64,000 nucleotides of DNA from Tolypothrix tenuis PCC 7101 (GTDB taxonomy: Bacteria > Cyanobacteriota > Cyanobacteriia > Cyanobacteriales > Nostocaceae), in the NCBI RefSeq assembly GCF_002368295.1, contig NZ_AP018248.1, forward strand, positions 2,167,977 to 2,231,976, in the 5' to 3' direction. Of the stretch, positions 8,337 to 17,174 are shown piece after piece. The position numbers were made by a program, and so were the translations under genes. Below the pieces are notes generated by a model. The model did not search any database. It was not told the DNA's origin and saw nothing but the letters and a program-made list of their open reading frames with translations. The number at the start of each line of letters is the position of its first letter. Positions within the stretch are counted from its first letter, which is position 1.

Positions 8337-8828
8337 ATGCTTACTTTTTCTCAAGCCACTGCTTTGGCTTTAACAAGTTTAAGTTTATACGGTGTCAGTA
8401 TATCAACATTATCAACATCTGTAATCGCTGGGGAACCAATTATTGATAGAAACTGCCGCTATCATGTAAGAACACAAGAAGTATTGCGGCAAATACCACA
8501 ACGGAATCACGCTAGAGTATTTTCAACATCTCAGTTTCAAGTTAATAATCAAAAATACGTTCTACAATTACTAAAATTTCCCAACTCTACAGGTGTTTTA
8601 TGTCTTTGGAAACCTCATACTCGGCTACCACAAAGATTAAAAGATGTGTCGATTATTCAAGACAAGGTAATTGAAAAACTTGAAAAACATCCTGATCAAC
8701 CAGCAACTTATATAGTCACAGTTAAAGGTGATGAATCAGGAGATATATTAAACACGGCTTATAGATTAAACCTAACTAATCCCGAACAACCAAAGGTGAC
8801 ACCGTTAATCAGAGTGTACAAAAAATAG
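8337..8828 (+). CDS. Secreted hypothetical protein
   Basis: The protein has 163 residues, with a hydrophobic N-terminus (ATALALTSLSLYGVSISTL) and a plausible cleavage near VIAGEP, so it is probably exported. Mature residues 35-163 are basic with two cysteines (NCRYHV, VLCLWK) that could form a disulfide. I do not recognise a family. It stands alone between a hairpin and the convergent ABC exporter gene. Confidence 0.6.
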   Translation: MLTFSQATALALTSLSLYGVSISTLSTSVIAGEPIIDRNCRYHVRTQEVLRQIPQRNHARVFSTSQFQVNNQKYVLQLLKFPNSTGVLCLWKPHTRLPQRLKDVSIIQDKVIEKLEKHPDQPATYIVTVKGDESGDILNTAYRLNLTNPEQPKVTPLIRVYKK

Positions 8829-8935
8829 ATTAATATTCTAGTCTGACTTTATGTGATCGCTGCGCCAGCACTTGGCGATTGCATCTTTTGATCAAAGTAT
8901 AAATTGCAAATGCGATCACCCCAACTCACATATCA

Positions 8936-10660
8936 CTAACTAAACTGTTGAGCATAAAACCTGGCATAGCGACGTTGAAACGCTAACAGTTCTTCATGGG
9001 TTCCAGATTCAACAATTTGACCTTGTTCTAGTACTAAAATGCGATCGCATCTTTTCACTGTACTTAATCGGTGAGCAATAATAAATACTGTGCGTCCTTG
9101 CATCAGTCTTTCTAAAGCCTCCTGTACCAAGGCTTCTGACTCAGAATCTAAGGCTGATGTGGCTTCATCAAGTATCAAAATTTGCGGGTTGAGGAGCACA
9201 GCACGGGCGATCGCAATTCTTTGTCTTTGTCCGCCTGATAAATTGACTCCACGCTCACCAACCCATGTATCATAACCCTCTGGTAGCTGGGTAATAAAAT
9301 TATGGGCGTTAGCAATTTTCGCGGCTGCTTCTACTTCTGACATTGCAAAGGAATCTTGCCCAAAGGCGATATTTTGGGCAATTGTGCCAGAAAACATGAT
9401 AGTTTCTTGGGGAACAATGCCAATTTGTCGCCGCAGGCTATAAAGCGTGACATCGCGAATATCCACACCATCAATTAATATTTGCCCAGATTCGGGATCG
9501 TAGAAACGGGGTAGCAGATTTACAAATGTGGTTTTACCAGCACCAGAAGCACCCACAAGGGCGATCGCTTCCCCTGGTAATGCTAATAAATTAATATTTT
9601 TTAAGACCGATTCACCAGCTTTGTAAGCAAAGGAAACATGGCGATATTCTACCTTGCCTTGTACAGGTGGGAGGGCGATCGCATTCGGCTTTTCTAAAAC
9701 TGTGGGTTGAATTGCTAATAATTCAAAAACTCGGTCAATGGATGCCTCGCCTTGCTTAAATTCGTTGTAATTATTAGTAGTATGACCGATAGGGTCAATT
9801 AACAATGCTGCTGCTGTGAGGTAGCTGAAAAACTCGCCTACAGTTAAGTTGCGTTGGGAAATTTGCCATCCTCCCACCAACAAAAGTGATAAAGCACTTA
9901 AAGCTTCGAGAAAGCCGATAATAGGGATTTGAATGGCTTTGAGGCGTTCGGCTGAATATTTAGCTTTGAGGCTGTGTTCTGCTTCGTGGCTAAACCGCAC
10001 CATTTCGTAGGTTTCGGCTGCAAAAGCTTGAACTAACCGAATCCCACTAAAAACTTCTGTGAGGATAGCCGATAAACTAGAAACTCGATTTTGACTGCGA
10101 CGAGAATATTTCTGTAACCTTTCGCCAAACCAACCAATCAAAATCCCCATCAGTGGTGCAACAATCACCGTTGCTAGGGTGAGCTGCCAATTCAAGTAAA
10201 TCATGTAGATGGGAATTGCCAGCAATTGCAACACACAGGGGATTAAATCGTGAAAGATTTTATTGACTACTTCCCCAATCCTGTCAACATCCTCAGTCAA
10301 GCGGTAAGATAAATCACCTGCTTTGGCGGTTTCAAAATAGCTGAGGTTGAGTTTTTGCAGATGTCCGTAAACTTGCTTACGGAGGAGAAACGCTACTCTT
10401 AACGCAGCCTGAGCCATGTAGATATCTTGCACAGACTGAAAAAAGCCACGTACCAGAAATACTACAGCACAGATGCCAGCTAATTGTGCGATCGCCACTA
10501 CATTACCCTCTCCAAAGGGCGTTGCCAATTTACCCGCGAGATTGATGAGTGTTAATGTCGCCAGCACATATCCTAAGATGCCAATAAATCCCTTGATGAT
10601 AGTTTGCCACTGGGTTCGGATATAGGGTAGCAGTTGCCAATAATTAGATCGCGTTTTCAA
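8936..10660 (-). CDS. ABC exporter, fused permease and ATPase (MsbA type)
   Basis: This 574-residue half-transporter would work as a dimer. Residues about 20-310 form a six-helix type I exporter domain (LSYFETAKAGDLSYRLTEDV coupling region). The nucleotide-binding domain follows, with Walker A GASGAGKTT (about 370), signature LSGGQRQR (about 474), Walker B ILILDEATSALD (about 495) and switch His in IIAHRLSTV. Substrate is unknown; lipid, polysaccharide or peptide are all possible. It resembles HepA-like exporters of heterocystous strains, but I cannot assign it. The start codon is ATG at 10658-10660. It appears monocistronic. Confidence 0.88.
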   Translation of the reverse strand: MKTRSNYWQLLPYIRTQWQTIIKGFIGILGYVLATLTLINLAGKLATPFGEGNVVAIAQLAGICAVVFLVRGFFQSVQDIYMAQAALRVAFLLRKQVYGHLQKLNLSYFETAKAGDLSYRLTEDVDRIGEVVNKIFHDLIPCVLQLLAIPIYMIYLNWQLTLATVIVAPLMGILIGWFGERLQKYSRRSQNRVSSLSAILTEVFSGIRLVQAFAAETYEMVRFSHEAEHSLKAKYSAERLKAIQIPIIGFLEALSALSLLLVGGWQISQRNLTVGEFFSYLTAAALLIDPIGHTTNNYNEFKQGEASIDRVFELLAIQPTVLEKPNAIALPPVQGKVEYRHVSFAYKAGESVLKNINLLALPGEAIALVGASGAGKTTFVNLLPRFYDPESGQILIDGVDIRDVTLYSLRRQIGIVPQETIMFSGTIAQNIAFGQDSFAMSEVEAAAKIANAHNFITQLPEGYDTWVGERGVNLSGGQRQRIAIARAVLLNPQILILDEATSALDSESEALVQEALERLMQGRTVFIIAHRLSTVKRCDRILVLEQGQIVESGTHEELLAFQRRYARFYAQQFS

Positions 10661-10784
10661 GCTGTCACATCCACAATAATTTCTTTCTTTGTTTGACGCT
10701 ATCAGTTTTTGCGGAGTTTCTGAATAGTTAGGCGAAAAAAAGGCTGAAGTATGAAACCCAACACCATAAATTCTCAGTTTTTTT

Positions 10785-10816
10785 GTAGGGTGTGTTATGC
10801 CGTAGGCTAACGCACC
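10785..10816. repeat. Cyanobacterial interspersed repeat next to truncated Uma2 gene
   Basis: The segment runs GTAGGGTGTGTTATGCC then GTAGGCTAACGCACC. This kind of 'TGTTACGCC...TAACGCACC' element is frequent in Nostocales intergenic DNA, and relatives are at 1407-1470, 39851-39880 and 60400-60533. It lies only 8 bases beyond the premature stop of the Uma2 fragment and may have removed its 3' half. Confidence 0.65.
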
Positions 10817-10824
10817 TGTAATAG

Positions 10825-11091
10825 TTAACAGTATCGTTGTTTCAGTGTTGTAGAGCCAGTACTTTTAATTTCGATTGACAATTCTTCTGCTAAAACCAAA
10901 ATCAAGCGATCAAATTGAATTTTGGGATTTTCATGTTCAAAAAGTGGAGTCATAATTTCTAAAGTGCCACAGTCATAAGCAAATCTAGAGCCTCTGTCCT
11001 CACCTGTATCTTTGAGTAAGGCTTCAAAGGTATCCCAGCTAATGTTGTATAGCACTGTTCTTTGTTCAGCAGACGTAGACTTAACCAGCAT
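10825..11091 (-). pseudogene. Truncated Uma2-family (PD-(D/E)XK) protein
   Basis: Only 88 residues remain, against about 180-200 for intact Uma2 (DUF820) proteins. The N-terminal part is recognisable: SWDTFEALL, RFAYDCGTLEIMTPLFEHE and a helical ILVLAEELSIEIKSTGSTTL. It then stops after LKQRYC. The catalytic half is missing, and the DNA beyond the stop is an interspersed repeat. It starts 1 base from the stop of the gene at 11093, so the two were probably translated together. It is most likely a decayed gene. Confidence 0.7.
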
Positions 11092-11092
11092 A

Positions 11093-11728
11093 TTACAATA
11101 ATTCTTCTGTCATAACGCTAGATAAAATTCCTAAAATTTTACCTATATCATTAATATAATATTCATTCAAATCAATCTCTACTATTTGTCCCAGAAGCTT
11201 TAAAAACTTCCAGTTAGTTCCAGAGGTAACAGTTCCATAAATTGTTTTAATATTGTTTCCCTCGCGTTCGTTAAACAATTTAGCTGCTATCATTTCTGCA
11301 ACACACTGACCTAAACCAGCATTGAGATTTTCTTTTTTAGCTTCTACAATCGTTACCACTGGAGCATTAACAATTAATAATTCTGGGGAACGGCTAATAA
11401 TAAAATCACAATTACCATTTAATCCTTGAGATGATTCGACAGTAAAATCTATACCTGAAAATAAACTGATTTGATTATTTAAATATTTTCTAATAGCAAT
11501 TAAAATAGGGGCAATAATCATCTCACTCCGAGATTTTTCTGTATTACTAGCAAGAGCTAAAGGTATATTTTCTTGTAAAATTTCTGCTAGTAATGGCGGA
11601 CAGATAATTTCAGGCACAGATGAAAATATATTAATTTTGTCAGAAATAGTTAAGTTAAAAGCTTTTCTAACTTTATCTAAAGTAAAATCACTGTATGACA
11701 TTGAATTTACTCCTGTAAATCTTTCCAA
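11093..11728 (-). CDS. PD-(D/E)XK nuclease-like hypothetical protein
   Basis: The protein has 211 residues. The region NGNCDFIISRSPELLIVNAPVVTIVEAKKENL contains an Asp and, about 20 residues later, Glu-Ala-Lys on a beta strand, which fits the PD-(D/E)XK core (D...ExK). The downstream GLGQCVAEMIAAKLFN helix carries the extra Gln seen in such folds. Many cyanobacterial genomes carry this kind of protein with no known role. It begins with ATG at 11726-11728 and is directly upstream of the truncated Uma2 gene. A hairpin repeat (11743-11826) lies upstream. Activity is unproven. Confidence 0.6.
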   Translation of the reverse strand: MERFTGVNSMSYSDFTLDKVRKAFNLTISDKINIFSSVPEIICPPLLAEILQENIPLALASNTEKSRSEMIIAPILIAIRKYLNNQISLFSGIDFTVESSQGLNGNCDFIISRSPELLIVNAPVVTIVEAKKENLNAGLGQCVAEMIAAKLFNEREGNNIKTIYGTVTSGTNWKFLKLLGQIVEIDLNEYYINDIGKILGILSSVMTEELL

Positions 11729-11742
11729 TTATTAATTTAAAT

Positions 11743-11826
11743 GTAGGGGAGCCAGTGCGTTGCGGAGGTTTCCTCCGTTGAAGCAACTGGCGTTGTGTTG
11801 TCGCGCAGCGCAATGCACCGTCAACA
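11743..11826. repeat. Hairpin repeat 'GGAGCCAGTGCGTTG' family, copy 1
   Basis: GCCAGTGCGTTG pairs with CAACTGGC across an inner GCGGAGG/CCTCCG hairpin, and GTTGTGTTG follows. The same family appears at 60295-60396 (same strand) and 55021-55122 (opposite strand). It is a mobile-looking palindromic element with no coding capacity. Confidence 0.75.
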
Positions 11827-11927
11827 ATTTAAGGTATTTAAAACCCATTAAAAACTAAATTGTGCCAATTATCAGCCTTATACATAGCTAATAGTTGACA
11901 CAATTAATCTGAAAATATTGACAATTT

Positions 11928-13190
11928 TTAGCCGAAGATTCCCGCGAAAAATTCAAGAGTATCCTTCAACGCCTTGATGAAAATATCAATTTCCTCACGG
12001 GTATTGTAGAAAGATAAACTTGCCCGTGCAGTTCCCGCAATATTTAGGTAGCGGTGTAATGGTTGAGTGCAATGATGTCCAGCACGGATGGCTACACCTT
12101 CTTGATCTAATAATGTAGATAAGTCGTTGGCGTGGACTTCGGAAGTTGTAAATGAGGCTAAAGCGGCTCTACCTTCTCCTTTAGCATCTGGCTTGGGGCC
12201 ATAAATCCGCACTTGGGGAATTTGTTCTAATTGTTGGAACAAATAAGCTGTTAATTCAGCTTCATAGGCATGGATTTTATCCATACCAATACTAGTAAGA
12301 TAATCTATAGCTGCACCAAGAGCGATCGCTTCTCCAATTGCAGGTGTACCCGCTTCAAATTTATGGGGTAATTCTGCATAGGTAGAATGGTCTAAATAGA
12401 CTTCTGCAATCATCTCGCCACCACCGAAAAATGGTGGCATTGCTTCTAGTAATTCTAACTTGCCATATAAGAATCCTATGCCAGTTGGGGCACACATTTT
12501 ATGACCGGAGGCGACTAACCAATCACAGTCTATTTGTTGTACATCAATGGGCATATGGGGGACACTTTGGCAAGCATCCATTAAGAATTTCGCGCCGTAT
12601 CTGTGAGCAATCGTAGCTATTTCTTGGACTGGATTAATACAACCCAAGGTGTTAGAAACATGAACCACTGATACCAATTTTGTTTTTGCAGAAATCAGTG
12701 ATTTAAACTGTTCCAAATCAAATGTTTCTTCTGGTGTCAGTTCGACAAACTTGAGTACCGCACCCGTTTTTTGTGCCACAAATTGCCAAGGAACTATATT
12801 ACTGTGGTGTTCCATCACCGACAGAATAATTTCATCTCCTGGCTGCAAATTGTTCATTCCCCAGCTATAAGCTACCAAGTTAATCGCTTCACTCGCGTTG
12901 CGGGTGTAGACAATTTCTTGACGCGATGCAGCATTGATAAATTTGGCTACTTTATCTCTAGCACCTTCATAAGCATCGGTAGCTTTAGCACTGAGAATAT
13001 GGGCACCCCGATGGACGTTGGCATTATACTGCTCGTAATAATCTCGCAGAGTATTTAATACTGGCAGAGGTTTTTGAGAAGTAGCAGCATTATCCAGGTA
13101 AACTAAGGGTTTACCATTGACTACCTGACGCAAGATAGGGAAGTCAATACGTACTTGATCGGCTAAGGTTTTGGTAGAAGTAAAAGTCAT
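11928..13190 (-). CDS. sufS: Cysteine desulfurase SufS
   Basis: This 420-residue group II PLP enzyme takes sulfur from cysteine for Fe-S cluster assembly. Lys231 in SGHKMCAP is the PLP lysine and Cys374 in RAGHHCTQP carries the persulfide. The N-terminus DFPILRQ and VYLDNAATSQKP are typical. It is the last gene of sufBCDS, 41 bases after sufD, with short tandem repeats between. It should work with the SufBCD scaffold. No SufE was seen in the window. Confidence 0.96.
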   Translation of the reverse strand: MTFTSTKTLADQVRIDFPILRQVVNGKPLVYLDNAATSQKPLPVLNTLRDYYEQYNANVHRGAHILSAKATDAYEGARDKVAKFINAASRQEIVYTRNASEAINLVAYSWGMNNLQPGDEIILSVMEHHSNIVPWQFVAQKTGAVLKFVELTPEETFDLEQFKSLISAKTKLVSVVHVSNTLGCINPVQEIATIAHRYGAKFLMDACQSVPHMPIDVQQIDCDWLVASGHKMCAPTGIGFLYGKLELLEAMPPFFGGGEMIAEVYLDHSTYAELPHKFEAGTPAIGEAIALGAAIDYLTSIGMDKIHAYEAELTAYLFQQLEQIPQVRIYGPKPDAKGEGRAALASFTTSEVHANDLSTLLDQEGVAIRAGHHCTQPLHRYLNIAGTARASLSFYNTREEIDIFIKALKDTLEFFAGIFG

Positions 13191-13231
13191 TGGTAATTAA
13201 TGATTTGTCATTTGTCCTTAGTCATTTGTCC
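13191..13231. repeat. Short tandem repeats between sufD and sufS
   Basis: The unit GTCATTTGTCCTTA occurs nearly twice in the 41-base spacer. It separates the sufD stop from the sufS start and leaves no obvious ribosome site. Confidence 0.6.
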
Positions 13232-14578
13232 TTAGTCATTGGATGTCTTAAGACTCTTGACTGTGTTTAACAGACTTTCCCTGAGAGAGGGAACTGGTAT
13301 TTGATTAATGATTTCAGCAGCAAAAGCGTTAATTAACAAATTTCGGGCGGCGTTTTCATCAATGCCCCGACTTTGCAGATAAAATATTTCATCATCTTCT
13401 AACTGGCTGACGGTAGCCCCGTGAGCGCATTTGACGTTATCTGCTGTAATTTCTAGTTGGGGTTTGGTATCAACTCTCGCTTTGGATGATAGTAGCAAAT
13501 TCCGATTTAATTGTGCTGCATCTGTGAGCTGTGCTGGTTTGGGCACGAAAACCTTGCCATTGAATACAGCATGGGCGCGATCGCCTACAATACATTTGTG
13601 CAATTGCTTACTTGTACCATAGGGATGATTGAGGGCGATCGCACTGTGAGTATCAGCTAACTGATTGCCAAATATTACCGTCAACCCGTTGAGGGTGGTT
13701 TGAGTTTGTTCGCCAGTTTGCAAAATTTCTAAATTATGGCGTGACAGCTTGCCACCAAAGCTAATAGCATGACAGGTATAGCGACTATCACGAGCTTGAG
13801 CGATCGCAGTTTTACCAATATGGAAAGCTTCTACACTTTCACGCTCAACTCTAGTGTGACTGACTTCAGCATTCTCAGCTAGCCAAATTTCCGTAACTGC
13901 ATTGGTGAAATAAACTCCCTCCTCTGCGTTCTCTGCGCCTCTGCGGTTCGTAAACTCTTCCACCAAAGTCACCTGTGAACCGCTTTCCGCTACCACCAAA
14001 CAACGTGGCTGCGAAATCGTTGCTTTTTCCCCTGCAACTGTAATAAACAGCAAGTGAATTGGCGTTGCAACTGCTACATTCTTCTTCACCAATACCACGG
14101 CTGCATCAGTCAAACCAGCAGTATTCAGAGCCGTGAAAACTTCCTGCTGTCCTTCACTTTGGGCTAAATACTGCCGCACCCGTTCCTGTTCATCTGTCGC
14201 TAAAGCTGTCAAATTGCTAACAACTACACCCGCAGGTAAATCTGCAATTGCAGATAATTCTGGTGCGTATACACCGTTAACAAATACCAAATGGCTGTTA
14301 GCGGCTTCTGGTAGAGTGAGCGCCGCAATATCTGTAGAGATTAATTGCTTCTCTACCTGAAATTCCTGCTTTCGCAACGCTGACAAATCTGTAAAGCGCC
14401 ATTCTTCATCGCGGCTGGTGGGAACAGTGGAATGACGCACCACATTCGCAGCAGCTTGGCTAACTCCTTGTAACCAACCTGCTGCTGGTTGTGCTGTTAC
14501 CTGTGCTAACAATCCACTGAGATACTCATCTCTATCCAGCAAACTAGAAATTGAACTGGGGGAAACTTGAATAGTCAT
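13232..14578 (-). CDS. sufD: Fe-S cluster assembly protein SufD
   Basis: This 448-residue SufBD-type protein forms the SufBC2D scaffold with SufB and SufC in the cytoplasm. The C-terminal beta-helix includes CHAISFGGKLSRHNLEI, VDTKPQLEITADNVKCAHGA and the helix DENAARNLLINAFAAEII. Its stop is adjacent to the next gene, and its ATG overlaps the sufC stop by one base, so translation is coupled. Residues about 208-222 (TNRRGAENAEEG) are encoded by a copy of a common intergenic repeat (GCAGAGGCGCAGAGAACGCA), which looks like an in-frame insertion. Confidence 0.95.
   Translation of the reverse strand: MTIQVSPSSISSLLDRDEYLSGLLAQVTAQPAAGWLQGVSQAAANVVRHSTVPTSRDEEWRFTDLSALRKQEFQVEKQLISTDIAALTLPEAANSHLVFVNGVYAPELSAIADLPAGVVVSNLTALATDEQERVRQYLAQSEGQQEVFTALNTAGLTDAAVVLVKKNVAVATPIHLLFITVAGEKATISQPRCLVVAESGSQVTLVEEFTNRRGAENAEEGVYFTNAVTEIWLAENAEVSHTRVERESVEAFHIGKTAIAQARDSRYTCHAISFGGKLSRHNLEILQTGEQTQTTLNGLTVIFGNQLADTHSAIALNHPYGTSKQLHKCIVGDRAHAVFNGKVFVPKPAQLTDAAQLNRNLLLSSKARVDTKPQLEITADNVKCAHGATVSQLEDDEIFYLQSRGIDENAARNLLINAFAAEIINQIPVPSLRESLLNTVKSLKTSND
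13918..13952. repeat. Interspersed repeat inside sufD
   Basis: On the minus strand the bases read ACCGCAGAGGCGCAGAGAAC then GCAGAGG, the well-known cyanobacterial intergenic 'GCGCAGAGAACGCAGAGG' motif. A degenerate relative (GCGCCTTAGCGGTTCGTTA) lies in the sufB-sufC spacer at about 15409-15428. Here the reading frame is kept. Confidence 0.75.
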
Positions 14579-15366
14579 TACACACCCACCTCAACCGCAG
14601 CTTCTTCTAGAATCCAGTCGTAACCGCGAGACTCTAACTCTAGCGCCAATTCCTTGCCACCAGTAGTAAGAATTCTTCCGTGTGCCATGACATGCACAAA
14701 GTCAGGCACAATATAGTCGAGTAAACGCTGATAGTGAGTAATCAAAATTGTGGCATTGTCGGGACTAGCCAAGTGGTTTACCCCACCAGCGACAATTTTT
14801 AGCGCATCAATATCTAAACCAGAATCGGTTTCATCCAAAATTGCTAACTTTGGTTCTAGTAGCGCCATTTGCAGAATTTCATTGCGCTTCTTCTCACCAC
14901 CGGAAAATCCTTCATTGACACTGCGGCTGAGGAAAGCGGGATTCATCTTCACCACTTCCAGCTTTTCCTCTACCAAATCGTCAAAATCAAAAGCATCCAG
15001 TTCTTCTAAACCTTGTGCTTTACGGCGAGAATTATATGCAACGCGCAAAAAATCTAAATTGCTGACACCGGGAATTTCTAGGGGATATTGAAACGCTAAA
15101 AATACACCACTTCTCGCCCGTTCTTCGGCTTCCAATTCCAGCAGATTTTGTCCTTGGAAAATTACCTCGCCACCAGTGACTTCATAAGCTGGATGTCCCG
15201 CCAATACTTTAGAAAAGGTACTCTTTCCAGAACCGTTCGGCCCCATAATCGCATGGATTTCGCCTGCACGAACTTCCAGATTTACACCCTTCAGAATTGG
15301 TGTCCCATCAACTGTAGCTGTCAGATCCTTAACTGACAGTACAACTTCGCTATTTTCAATAATCAT
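14578..15366 (-). CDS. sufC: Fe-S cluster assembly ATPase SufC
   Basis: This 262-residue ABC-type ATPase drives conformational change in the SufBCD scaffold. It shows Walker A GPNGSGKST (about 42-50), the Suf-specific signature FSGGEKKRNE, and Walker B LAILDETDSGLD. No membrane partner is expected. It lies between sufB (124-base spacer with repeat-like DNA) and sufD (1-base overlap). Confidence 0.97.
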   Translation of the reverse strand: MIIENSEVVLSVKDLTATVDGTPILKGVNLEVRAGEIHAIMGPNGSGKSTFSKVLAGHPAYEVTGGEVIFQGQNLLELEAEERARSGVFLAFQYPLEIPGVSNLDFLRVAYNSRRKAQGLEELDAFDFDDLVEEKLEVVKMNPAFLSRSVNEGFSGGEKKRNEILQMALLEPKLAILDETDSGLDIDALKIVAGGVNHLASPDNATILITHYQRLLDYIVPDFVHVMAHGRILTTGGKELALELESRGYDWILEEAAVEVGV

Positions 15367-15490
15367 GTTCTCTCTCTCTTCTCTGTCTCTCTCTATCTTC
15401 GTGCCCTTCGCGCCTTAGCGGTTCGTTACTTCTATCACAGATGAACACAGATAAATACGGATATATTCGGCTTCATCTGCGATTTGAATA

Positions 15491-16930
15491 TTAACCAACA
15501 CTACCTTCTAATTTCAGGCTCAATAATTTATCAGCTTCCACCGCAAATTCCATTGGTAGCTGATTAAACACATCCTTGCAGAAGCCGCTAATCATCATCG
15601 AAATAGCATCTTCTGCCGAAATGCCCCGTTGGGCAAAGTAAAATAGCTGATCTTCCCCAATTTTGGAAGTAGAAGCTTCATGTTCTACCTTGGCACTGTT
15701 ATTTTGTACCTGAATATAGGGGAAAGTATTGGCATGAGCATTATCGCCAATCAGCATGGAGTCACACTGAGAATAATTTCTCGCACCTTGCGCTTTCGGG
15801 TTAACTTTCACTAAACCGCGATAGCTGTTGCTGGAGTTACCCGCAGAAATTCCTTTAGAAATAATTGTGCTGCGAGTGTTTTTACCAACATGAATCATTT
15901 TGGTGCCGGTGTCGGCTTGCTGCATATTATTTGTCAGCGCCACCGAGTAAAATTCACCTACAGAGTTATCACCCACTAATACGCAGCTGGGATACTTCCA
16001 AGTAATTGCTGAACCTGTTTCTACTTGAGTCCAGGAAATCTTGGAATTCACACCCTGACACAAACCGCGCTTGGTAACAAAGTTATAAATTCCACCTTTA
16101 CCGTTAGCATCGCCTGCGTACCAGTTCTGCACAGTGGAGTATTTAATTTCGGCGTTATCCAAAGCAACTAGTTCTACAACAGCAGCGTGTAGTTGATTGC
16201 TGTCATACATTGGCGCAGTACAACCTTCCAGGTAGGAAACATAGCTACCTTCTTCAGCCACAATCAATGTCCGCTCAAATTGTCCTGTATCACCAGAGTT
16301 GATGCGGAAGTAGGTAGACAGTTCCATCGGGCATTTTACGCCTTTAGGAATATAGACAAAAGAACCATCGCTAAACACAGCAGCGTTCAGCGCCGCAAAA
16401 TAGTTATCAGCTACCGGCACAACGCTACCCAGATATTTTTTGATCAATTCTGGATGTTCCCGCAATGCTTCAGAAATTGAGCAGAAAATTACGCCATCTT
16501 TAGCTAGCTTTTCCTTAAAGGTTGTGGCGACAGAAACGCTATCAAAAATTGCATCAACAGCGACGTTGGCGAGGCGCTTTTGCTCAGATAGAGGAATACC
16601 TAGCTTTTCAAAGGTTTCTAACAGGGTGGGATCTACTTCATCCAGACGTTCCAGCTTTTGTTTTTTCTGCTTGGGAGCTGAATAGTAGATGATATCCTGG
16701 TAATCTATTGGTGGATACTTGACATTAGGCCAAGTTGGTTCTGTCATTTTCAGCCACTGGCGATACGCTCTGAGGCGAAACTCCAGCATAAATTCCGGCT
16801 CTTCTTTCTTGGCGGAAATTAGGCGGATAATGTCCTCGTTTAGTCCACGCGGAATAGTGTCGGCTTCAATATCCGTGACAAAGCCGTACTTGTATGGTTG
16901 GTTGACTAAGGTTTTGACAGTGGCACTCAT
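15491..16930 (-). CDS. sufB: Fe-S cluster assembly protein SufB
   Basis: This 479-residue scaffold subunit starts at MSATVKTLVNQPYKYGFV. An upstream in-frame extension of 25 residues reaches 17005 but does not look like SufB, so the ATG at 16928-16930 is preferred. The C-terminal region has CSISEALREHPELIKKYLGS, IYNFVTKRGLCQGVNSKISW and KVEHEASTSKIGEDQLFYF, all family hallmarks including candidate cluster-binding Cys and Glu residues. It is the first gene of the suf operon, 244 bases from the divergent sufR with two SufR sites between. Confidence 0.96.
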   Translation of the reverse strand: MSATVKTLVNQPYKYGFVTDIEADTIPRGLNEDIIRLISAKKEEPEFMLEFRLRAYRQWLKMTEPTWPNVKYPPIDYQDIIYYSAPKQKKQKLERLDEVDPTLLETFEKLGIPLSEQKRLANVAVDAIFDSVSVATTFKEKLAKDGVIFCSISEALREHPELIKKYLGSVVPVADNYFAALNAAVFSDGSFVYIPKGVKCPMELSTYFRINSGDTGQFERTLIVAEEGSYVSYLEGCTAPMYDSNQLHAAVVELVALDNAEIKYSTVQNWYAGDANGKGGIYNFVTKRGLCQGVNSKISWTQVETGSAITWKYPSCVLVGDNSVGEFYSVALTNNMQQADTGTKMIHVGKNTRSTIISKGISAGNSSNSYRGLVKVNPKAQGARNYSQCDSMLIGDNAHANTFPYIQVQNNSAKVEHEASTSKIGEDQLFYFAQRGISAEDAISMMISGFCKDVFNQLPMEFAVEADKLLSLKLEGSVG

Positions 16931-17057
16931 CGGTAGTAATCTCTCGTGTTCTTTAGGATCTCTCTCTAGGATTCGGAGACGGGCTTGGTTTGAGCCGATT
17001 CCCATCTCGCATTACTGAGTGGTTACACGGCTGTTACAATAGGAATTGAGACTAAAA

Positions 17058-17073
17058 CAACAACAATGTTGTT
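17058..17073. promoter_or_regulatory. SufR operator 1
   Basis: AACAACA-A-TGTTGTT (17059-17073) is a perfect palindrome and contains CAAC-N6-GTTG (17058-17071), the pattern reported for SufR in cyanobacteria. It lies between sufB and sufR. Confidence 0.85.
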
Positions 17074-17102
17074 TAATGTATCTTCATTTTACGCTAAATT
17101 AA

Positions 17103-17118
17103 CAACAACAATGTTGTT
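17103..17118. promoter_or_regulatory. SufR operator 2
   Basis: This second copy of AACAACA-A-TGTTGTT (17104-17118), with CAAC-N6-GTTG at 17103-17116, is identical to operator 1 and 45 bases from it centre to centre. Both sites would be bound by the cluster-loaded SufR dimer to repress sufBCDS and sufR. Confidence 0.85.
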
Positions 17119-17174
17119 TAAGTCAAATTTTCCTAGAAATTTTTTGGACGTTTGCAGAGCGTCTCCCCAAAAAG

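Noticed and set aside
8936..10660. Assignment of the ABC exporter as HepA (heterocyst envelope)
   Set aside because: The domain layout fits, but it fits any MsbA-type exporter; no heterocyst genes adjoin it, so no symbol was given.
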